6,486 bases of DNA from an uncultured Desulfovibrio sp. (GTDB lineage: Bacteria; Desulfobacterota; Desulfovibrionia; Desulfovibrionales; Desulfovibrionaceae), in contig URHE01000103.1 in the NCBI GenBank assembly GCA_900547595.1, positions 1 to 6,486 of the forward strand, given 5' to 3'. A model generated the notes under the pieces. The model was not told the DNA's origin. It saw nothing but the letters and a program-made list of their open reading frames with translations, and searched no databases. The translations under genes and the position numbers were made by a program. This document shows, one piece after another, positions 1 to 4,566 of the stretch. How positions within the stretch are numbered: the first letter of the stretch is position 1; every line of letters starts with the position of its first letter.

Positions 1-37
1 CTTACGCAAATGGACCGCAACGCGCAGCTGTTTTTGA

Positions 38-59
38 CGGATAATTGCGGCATTGTCCG
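38..59. repeat. Inverted repeat in the leader of the TPR gene
   Basis: The arms CGGATAAT (38-45) and ATTGTCCG (52-59) pair over 8 positions with one G-T wobble and a 6-base loop. No T-run follows on either strand, so it does not look like an intrinsic terminator. It is AT-richer than its surroundings and lies about 90 bases before the TPR gene. It could be a regulator site, the remains of an upstream gene end, or chance. Confidence 0.3.
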
Positions 60-89
60 CACAGCGCAAGGGCCTCATCAACCAAAAAG

Positions 90-95
90 TGTAAT
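90..95 (+). promoter_or_regulatory. Possible -10 box for the TPR-recJ unit
   Basis: TGTAAT matches the sigma-70 -10 consensus at five of six bases and would place transcription start near 102, leaving a leader of about 44 bases before the ATG at 146. No convincing -35 hexamer lies 16-18 bases upstream, so this is a weak call. A TTGACG at 34-39 is too far upstream to pair with it. Confidence 0.2.
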
Positions 96-145
96 AGCGC
101 CAGCAAGAAAGCGCCGCGCCCCGGCGCACAGCCACGAGGAAGATC

Positions 146-1045
146 ATGCCCGACTCACCTTCATCCGCGTCGAAACCGGCAGTGGCCGTCTCCGGACAGG
201 ACAGGACCAATGTCCGCGGGGTCTTTTCCACGCAGGAGATCCGCAAGGTCGGCACGGGAACCACCACGCGCAAGACCGTGCAAAAGACCTTCTGGTTCGT
301 GGAGCAGCACGGGGACAGCATCGAGTGCCAGCCGCTCAATGCCAACTATGTGCCGAGCGGCCCCAAGCGCAAGGTCACCATGGACGAGCTCATCGCCAAG
401 TTTTCCCCGGAGCCGGAATTCTACCAGATGTCCGTCTATCCCAAGATGCGCGAGATCGAGCAGGCTGTGGACAAGGGCGACAGCCACCGGGAAAAGGGGG
501 AGACCTTCGCCGCGGAATATGAATACGCCCGCGCCATCAAGATCGATGAAAGCAATGTGCGCGCCAATTTCGGCATCGGCCTCACCTATATGGAACGGGG
601 GGAACTCGACAAGGCGCAGAACATCTTCGACCGCCTCGTCAAGCTGGACGGCGCCTTTGAGACCGAGCACAAGCATCTGTTCAACGAATTCGGCATCAAT
701 CTCCGCAAGCACAAGATGCTGTCCCAGTCGGTGGAATACTACCGGCGCGCCCTCGAGCTCACCGCCAATGATGAAAACCTGCACATGAATCTCGCGCGCG
801 CCCTGCTGGAAACCAAGGACATCGACGGCTGTCTGGAACATCTGTTCGCGGCGCTGGAGCTTTCGCCGCGCCACGAGATCTCGCTCAAGTTTCTGGCGTG
901 GCTGTTGCAAAAGTCCATGGTGCCGGCGGAAAAGATGGACAGGGTCCGCGAGCTGCTCAGCGCCGCCAGCCAGGGAGCGGCGCCGCAGCCGGCCCCGGCG
1001 GCGGGAGAAGCGGCGGCTGCCCAGGGAGCCGGGCAGCCGCAATGA
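146..1045 (+). CDS. Cytoplasmic TPR-repeat protein upstream of recJ
   Basis: A 299-residue protein with about four tetratricopeptide repeats, roughly at residues 109-136, 137-170, 174-208 and 209-242. They show the usual pattern, for example GLTYMERGELDKAQ followed by an acidic or hydrophobic turn. The 100 residues before the repeats are not TPR; they include a stretch (about 24-70, with TRKTVQKTFWFVE) that I associate with a conserved Desulfovibrionales family. The last 25 residues are an Ala/Gln/Pro-rich tail, probably disordered. There is no signal peptide or membrane segment, so it is probably cytoplasmic. The ATG at 146 is supported by GAGGA at 136-140, five bases upstream. The stop overlaps the recJ start as ATGA, indicating a coupled operon. 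TPR proteins hold protein complexes together; the partner here is unknown. The coding call is secure, the function is not. Confidence 0.93.
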   Translation: MPDSPSSASKPAVAVSGQDRTNVRGVFSTQEIRKVGTGTTTRKTVQKTFWFVEQHGDSIECQPLNANYVPSGPKRKVTMDELIAKFSPEPEFYQMSVYPKMREIEQAVDKGDSHREKGETFAAEYEYARAIKIDESNVRANFGIGLTYMERGELDKAQNIFDRLVKLDGAFETEHKHLFNEFGINLRKHKMLSQSVEYYRRALELTANDENLHMNLARALLETKDIDGCLEHLFAALELSPRHEISLKFLAWLLQKSMVPAEKMDRVRELLSAASQGAAPQPAPAAGEAAAAQGAGQPQ

Positions 1046-2850
1046 GCCATTGGCGCCTGCGCGCCGCCCCGGACAGCGCGCCCGGAGGTCCGGGCACGGA
1101 GGCCGCGGCCATGCCCTCCCAGCCCCCCGCGCACTGGGCCGACGCCCTCTCCATCTCGCCCCTGCTGCTTGAGATACTGTGGCGGCGGGGCCTTACCGAC
1201 CGCGACGCCATCAACGCCTTTCTTTCCGCGCGCCTGGACGCCCTCACCCCTCCCGACCGCTGGCCGCAACTGCCCCAGGCCGCCGCGCTCCTCGCCGAAG
1301 AACTCCTCGCCGGCAAACGTCTCGCCGTGTGGGGCGACTATGATGTGGACGGCGTCACCGCCACGGCGCTCGTGCTGGATGTGCTCGCCGCGCACGGCCT
1401 TGAGGCGGCCCACCATCTGCCCGACAGGCAGGCCGAGGGCTACGGCCTGAACGTCCCCGGCGTGGAGGCGCTGGCGCGGGAGGGCTGCGGCATCCTGCTC
1501 ACCGTGGACTGCGGCATCGCCGATAGCGAAGCTCTGGGCCGGGCGCGGGAGCTCGGCATGACCGTCATCGTTTCCGACCACCACATGCCCCCGGAATGCC
1601 TGCCGCCGGCGCATGCCATCTGCAATCCGCGCACGGGCGATCCGGCGCTCTGGCCCTGTGGGCATTTGGCGGGCGTGGGCGTGGCCTTTTACCTCATGGC
1701 CGCCGTCAATGCCGCGCTGGCCCCCAAAACGGGAAAGCGTTTCCGCATGGGCGACGTGCTGGACCTCGTGGCCCTGGGCACGCTTGCGGATGTCATGCGC
1801 CTGACCGGAGAAAACCGCATCCTCGTGCGCGGCGGCCTTGAACGCATCGCTCGCGGCAGACGGCCGGGCATTGCGGCGCTCAAGGCCGTCAGCGGTCACG
1901 ATCCGGCGGCGGCGCTCACCGCCGGGCAGGTGGTCTTTCGTCTGGCGCCGCGCATCAATGCCGCCGGGCGCATGGGCAGCGCCGAGGTGGCGCTCGCCCT
2001 GCTCCGCGAGCGCGACCACGCCAGAGCGGCCCGGCTTGCGGCGCAACTGGACGCCTGCAATCAGGAACGCAAGGCCGAGGAGGACCGCGTCCACGCCGCC
2101 GCGCGCAAACAGGCGGCGGAACAGCTGGCGCAACGGGCGCGCGCGGGCCTCGTGCTCTGCGGGGCGGACTGGCACCCCGGCATCGTGGGCATCGTGGCCT
2201 CCCGCATTGTGGAAGAATTTTACCGCCCCGCCATTGTCCTGTGCCGGGAAGAGGAAAGGCTCAAGGGATCGGGCCGTTCAGTGCGGGAATTTGACCTCCA
2301 CGCCGGGCTCGCGCGGGTGGCCGACTGCCTTGTGAGCTTCGGCGGCCACAGGCAGGCGGCGGGCGTGCGCCTTGAAGCGGCCCGGCTGGAGGAGTTTCGC
2401 GACCGCTTTGACGCCGCCGTGCGGGAAGCGCTGGGGCCGGACCCGCTGGAACCGACCCTGACCCTGGAATGCGAACTGGGCTTCGCCGCGGCCAGCGACC
2501 ACAGCTTCCTCAAGGAGCTTCAACTGCTGCAACCCTTCGGGCCGGGCAATGCCGAACCCGTCTTTGCCTCGCCGCCGCTCGTGGTGACGGAGCGCTCCTT
2601 TCTGGGCCGCAGCCGGGAGCATGTGCGCCTGCATGTCCGGGACGAGGCCAGCGGCATCACCCTCGCGGCCAAAGGCTGGCGCATGGCCGAAGCGCTGCCG
2701 CCGTCCCTGGTGGGCAAGACCATCCGCATCGCATATACCCCCCGCATCGACACCTATAACGGCATCGCCGCGGTGGACCTCGGCATCAGGGACTGGAAGC
2801 TGTGCCGCGATGTGCCGGCTCAGGGCGCCGCCCCTCCGGCGGATGCCTGA
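1042..2850 (+). CDS. recJ: Single-stranded-DNA-specific 5'-3' exonuclease RecJ
   Basis: RecJ degrades single-stranded DNA 5' to 3' in recombinational repair, mismatch repair and replication restart. At 602 residues it is close to the roughly 577 of E. coli RecJ. The DHH-family metal sites are present: GDYDVDG (98-104, with Asp99 and Asp101), TVDCGI (Asp156), SDHH (Asp179-His180-His181), and Asp241 within LDLVALGTLADV. The DHHA1 half has KGSGRS (408-413) and FGGHRQAAG (433-441). The C-terminal part, about 460-590, fits the OB-fold domain. No catalytic residue appears lost. I chose the ATG at 1042 because it overlaps the preceding stop (ATGA) and because a WRLR-type N-terminus is usual in RecJ. 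An in-frame ATG at 1111 has a better Shine-Dalgarno (GGAGG, 1098-1102) and would give 579 residues, so the start is uncertain. A strong terminator follows 36 bases after the stop. Confidence 0.97.
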   Translation: MSHWRLRAAPDSAPGGPGTEAAAMPSQPPAHWADALSISPLLLEILWRRGLTDRDAINAFLSARLDALTPPDRWPQLPQAAALLAEELLAGKRLAVWGDYDVDGVTATALVLDVLAAHGLEAAHHLPDRQAEGYGLNVPGVEALAREGCGILLTVDCGIADSEALGRARELGMTVIVSDHHMPPECLPPAHAICNPRTGDPALWPCGHLAGVGVAFYLMAAVNAALAPKTGKRFRMGDVLDLVALGTLADVMRLTGENRILVRGGLERIARGRRPGIAALKAVSGHDPAAALTAGQVVFRLAPRINAAGRMGSAEVALALLRERDHARAARLAAQLDACNQERKAEEDRVHAAARKQAAEQLAQRARAGLVLCGADWHPGIVGIVASRIVEEFYRPAIVLCREEERLKGSGRSVREFDLHAGLARVADCLVSFGGHRQAAGVRLEAARLEEFRDRFDAAVREALGPDPLEPTLTLECELGFAAASDHSFLKELQLLQPFGPGNAEPVFASPPLVVTERSFLGRSREHVRLHVRDEASGITLAAKGWRMAEALPPSLVGKTIRIAYTPRIDTYNGIAAVDLGIRDWKLCRDVPAQGAAPPADA

Positions 2851-2886
2851 ACGGCACAGCGCAAAAACCGGGCCCCGCTACGCGCA

Positions 2887-2918
2887 AAACCGCCCGGAAC
2901 CGTGGTTCCGGGCGGTTT
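2887..2918 (+). terminator. Intrinsic terminator after recJ, probably bidirectional
   Basis: A perfect 15-bp inverted repeat: 2887-2901 pairs with 2904-2918 around a GT centre. The arms are flanked by AAA on the left and TTT on the right. On the plus strand the stem ends in TTTCC, a short U-tract. On the minus strand it ends in TTTTGCG, so it could also stop reading from the Sel1-repeat gene that converges on it. Confidence 0.85.
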
Positions 2919-2943
2919 CCTGCCACAGGCCAACGCCGCTCCA

Positions 2944-2957
2944 GGGTTAAAAAACCC
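2944..2957 (-). terminator. Small hairpin with T-tract, possible part of the Sel1-gene terminator
   Basis: GGGTT (2944-2948) pairs with AACCC (2953-2957) around AAAA. Read on the minus strand this is a GGGG-T6 run lying 11 bases past the larger hairpin at 2965-2997. The T-run may supply the U-tract the larger hairpin lacks. The stem is only 5 bp, so on its own it is weak. Confidence 0.35.
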
Positions 2958-2964
2958 CACACTC

Positions 2965-2997
2965 GAGCGGTTGGGTAATGAAAGTATCCAACCGCTC
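2965..2997 (-). terminator. Hairpin directly at the stop codon of the Sel1-repeat gene
   Basis: 2965-2977 pairs with 2985-2997 over 13 positions, 12 Watson-Crick plus one G-T on the plus strand (C-A on the minus strand), with loop AATGAAA. The outermost base is the last base of the Sel1 gene's TAG stop, so the hairpin starts immediately after translation ends. On the minus strand a T6 tract occurs 11 bases further on, which is further than usual for an intrinsic terminator. It could also act as a 3'-end stabilising structure. Confidence 0.6.
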
Positions 2998-3713
2998 TAC
3001 TGCGCGTTGCCGCCCTGCGGCGCCGCCGTCTCCGCCGGCGGCATGGTGTATTCCGTCACCTTGTTGAAGATGCTCCCCTCGCGCGTCAGGCCCTGCGCCG
3101 CGGCCTTGGCATACCAGCTCTGCGCCTGGGCCGGATCGGCGGTGACGCCAAAACCGTATTCATAGCAGGCGCCCACAAAACGCTCGGCCTGGGCATAGCC
3201 CTGCCGGGCCGAAAGTTCCGCCCAGCGGAAGCTCTCCTTTTCGTTCTTGGGCGCGCCGTAAAGGCCCTGACTGTAATTGAGCGCCAGGTTGAACTGGGCT
3301 TCCGCATTGCCGGATTCCGCCGCCCGGGTCATGAGGTTCATCACCTGACGCGGATCCTTGGGCACGCCCGCCCCCACCTGATAGCAATAGGCGAGCAATA
3401 CCTGGGCCTCGCTGTCATTCTGCTCCGCCGCCAGCTGGAACCACTGCGCGGCCACGCCCAGGTCCTGCTGCACGCCGAGGCCGTTCTCGTAGCAGCGGCC
3501 AAGCATGACCTGCGCGCGGGCATTGCCGTCCCCGGCAAGCGGCTCGATGAGGCGCAGGGTTTTCCTGTAATTGCCGATATTGTATGCCGTCCAGGCTTCC
3601 TGAAGGATTCTGTCCTCCGCGCCGGAGGCCGCCCACACCGAAGGCACGGCCAGCGCCATCGCCCCGGCCAGCGCAACAGCGGCGCACAGCGCCGCCAGAA
3701 AATGCCGCTTCAT
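2997..3713 (-). CDS. Secreted Sel1-repeat (TPR-like) protein
   Basis: A 238-residue protein starting MKRHFLAALC. A positively charged start is followed by an Ala/Leu-rich core and a VWA-AS cleavage site after about residue 28. That is a Sec signal peptide without a lipobox, so the mature protein should be periplasmic or outside. After a short helical lead-in come four Sel1-type repeats at about 64-100, 101-136, 137-173 and 174-209, with the typical A-x-A-Q/E, hydrophobic, then G-x-G-V pattern (for example YENGLGV, YQVGAGV, YEYGFGV). The tail is Pro/Ala/Gly/Gln-rich. The ATG at 3713 is chosen because it begins the signal peptide and has GGGGAG four bases upstream; an in-frame ATG at 3764 would bury the signal. 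Sel1 proteins act as adaptors, often in envelope stress or surface assembly. No enzyme motif is seen and the partner is unknown. Confidence 0.92.
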   Translation of the reverse strand: MKRHFLAALCAAVALAGAMALAVPSVWAASGAEDRILQEAWTAYNIGNYRKTLRLIEPLAGDGNARAQVMLGRCYENGLGVQQDLGVAAQWFQLAAEQNDSEAQVLLAYCYQVGAGVPKDPRQVMNLMTRAAESGNAEAQFNLALNYSQGLYGAPKNEKESFRWAELSARQGYAQAERFVGACYEYGFGVTADPAQAQSWYAKAAAQGLTREGSIFNKVTEYTMPPAETAAPQGGNAQ

Positions 3714-3765
3714 GAGTCTCCCCTTTTCTCCAGAGTCTGTCGCCCGCCATGCGCGCAACGGCATA

Positions 3766-3794
3766 AGCCTACCTCCGGCGCGTCCGCTTGGCAA
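3766..3794 (-). promoter_or_regulatory. Candidate promoter of the Sel1-repeat gene
   Basis: On the minus strand TTGCCA (3794-3789) and TAGGCT (3771-3766) are 17 bases apart. The -35 matches the sigma-70 consensus at five of six bases. The -10 keeps the conserved first T, A and last T. Transcription would begin near 3759, about 46 bases before the start codon. It shares a 152-base divergent gap with the perR promoter. Confidence 0.4.
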
Positions 3795-3814
3795 GGCGCG
3801 CCGCGCGGGGCTGC

Positions 3815-3844
3815 TTGACAGGAAATATTGCCTTCGCGCATAGT
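3815..3844 (+). promoter_or_regulatory. Promoter of the perR-rubredoxin unit
   Basis: A perfect -35 box TTGACA (3815-3820) is followed after 18 bases by CATAGT (3839-3844), four of six matches to the -10 consensus. Transcription would start near 3851, giving a very short leader before the Shine-Dalgarno at 3854-3861 and the ATG at 3866. The spacer contains a near-palindrome, listed separately. Confidence 0.65.
3820..3833. promoter_or_regulatory. Candidate PerR operator inside the perR promoter
   Basis: The sequence AGGAAATATTGCCT is a 14-base imperfect palindrome with six of seven pairs matching and an AAATATT core. It sits between the -35 and -10 boxes, where a bound repressor would block RNA polymerase. 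It is AT-rich in a GC-rich neighbourhood. Autoregulation is common for PerR and Fur proteins, so this is the natural operator candidate. The assignment is inference from position and symmetry only. Confidence 0.4.
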
Positions 3845-3865
3845 CGCAGGATAGAGGGAGGCGGC

Positions 3866-4318
3866 ATGCCAGAAGCGCGAACTCGAATGACACGGCAGCG
3901 CGCCGAGATTCTCGCCGAACTCCGCAAGGCGGGGAACCACCCCACCGCGGAAGAGATCCACGCGCGTGTGCGCCGCTGCCTGCCCAGGATCAGTCTGGGC
4001 ACGGTCTACCGCAATCTGGAGCTGCTCGCGCAGAATGGCGAGATACTGCGTCTCGACGGCGGCAGCGGCGGTCGCCGCTTCGATGGCGACATATCGCCCC
4101 ATCTGCATGTGCGCTGCCGGCGCTGCGGCCGCGTCGCGGATGTTTCCGGCGCCATATCCCCGCCGGCGCTGGACACGCTGAAGGCGGAGGGCTTTGCCAT
4201 CCTGCGGGCGCACATCGAACTCGAAGGCGTGTGCGCCCGTTGCGCCGCGGACACGCAGGCCCCGTCACCGGAAGCACCGCCGGGCGGCACGCCCGGCCAG
4301 GAGATGTCCCATGAGTGA
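3866..4318 (+). CDS. perR: Fur-family peroxide-sensing repressor, PerR type
   Basis: A 150-residue winged-helix metalloregulator of the Fur family. The DNA-binding half (1-70) contains TRQRAEIL, HPTAEEIH and the recognition helix LGTVYRNLELL. The structural zinc site has both Cys pairs, C84-x-x-C87 and C123-x-x-C126. By alignment with B. subtilis PerR (His37, Asp85, His91, His93, Asp104), the regulatory-metal ligands are all present as His25, Asp73, His79, His81 and Asp92. Asp at the last position favours PerR over Fur. In known PerR proteins Fe(II) at this site lets peroxide oxidise a ligand His and release DNA. The ATG at 3866 follows GAGGGAGG (3854-3861) by four bases; a second ATG at 3887 is possible. 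The C-terminal 23 residues after the last Cys pair are Pro/Gly-rich and encode the rubredoxin gene's ribosome site. The stop overlaps the next gene by 8 bases. Confidence 0.93.
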   Translation: MPEARTRMTRQRAEILAELRKAGNHPTAEEIHARVRRCLPRISLGTVYRNLELLAQNGEILRLDGGSGGRRFDGDISPHLHVRCRRCGRVADVSGAISPPALDTLKAEGFAILRAHIELEGVCARCAADTQAPSPEAPPGGTPGQEMSHE

Positions 4319-4499
4319 AGCAAGTGAAATGTGGCGCTGCCAGATGGTGAACTGCGGCTATGTCTATGACCCCGCGCGGGGCGACCGCCGCCACAAAATC
4401 CCGGCGGGGACCCGCTTTGAGGACCTGCCCGACGACTGGCGCTGCCCGGTCTGCGGCGCGGGCAAGAAGAGCTTCCGCCGCGTGAGCGACGAAAGCTAG
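4311..4499 (+). CDS. rdl: Small type-II rubredoxin (rubredoxin-like protein)
   Basis: A 62-residue rubredoxin, an iron-sulfur-free one-electron carrier whose single iron is bound by four Cys. The ligands are Cys10 and Cys15, then Cys45 and Cys48 in CPVCG. The first pair is C-x4-C (CQMVNC) instead of the usual C-x2-C, matching the family described for a second rubredoxin of D. desulfuricans and the rubredoxin-like protein of D. vulgaris. GYVYDP, the FEDLP turn and core aromatics Trp8 and Trp43 are intact. It begins inside the end of perR, with AGGAG (4299-4303) seven bases before the ATG, so it is probably translated from the same message. The expected role is electron delivery to oxygen- or peroxide-reducing enzymes in an anaerobe. 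Its direct partner is not encoded in this window. Confidence 0.95.
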   Translation: MSEASEMWRCQMVNCGYVYDPARGDRRHKIPAGTRFEDLPDDWRCPVCGAGKKSFRRVSDES

Positions 4500-4566
4500 C
4501 CCCCGTCCGCGCGCCCCCTCCCCTCAACGGGCGATGGCTGCCGCCGCGGAAATCCTGAAAAATGCG

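Noticed and set aside
1..78. A minus-strand start near 78 that reads open to the left edge, about 26 codons
   Set aside because: There is no ribosome site before the ATG and too little sequence to judge. It cannot be supported from this window.
10..522. A 170-codon plus-strand frame from the left edge
   Set aside because: It runs out of frame through the TPR gene, has low-complexity Gly/His/Arg composition and no ribosome site.
161..1042. A 293-codon minus-strand frame across the TPR gene
   Set aside because: The plus strand has clear TPR repeats and a Shine-Dalgarno. The minus frame is its antisense shadow.
739..2175. A 478-codon open frame on the minus strand across recJ
   Set aside because: RecJ on the plus strand has every catalytic motif intact. 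The opposite frame has no recognisable domain and is a GC-content shadow.
4500..4566. A terminator between the converging rubredoxin and solenoid genes
   Set aside because: Only short, weak GC pairings are visible and no stem is followed by a T-run on either strand.
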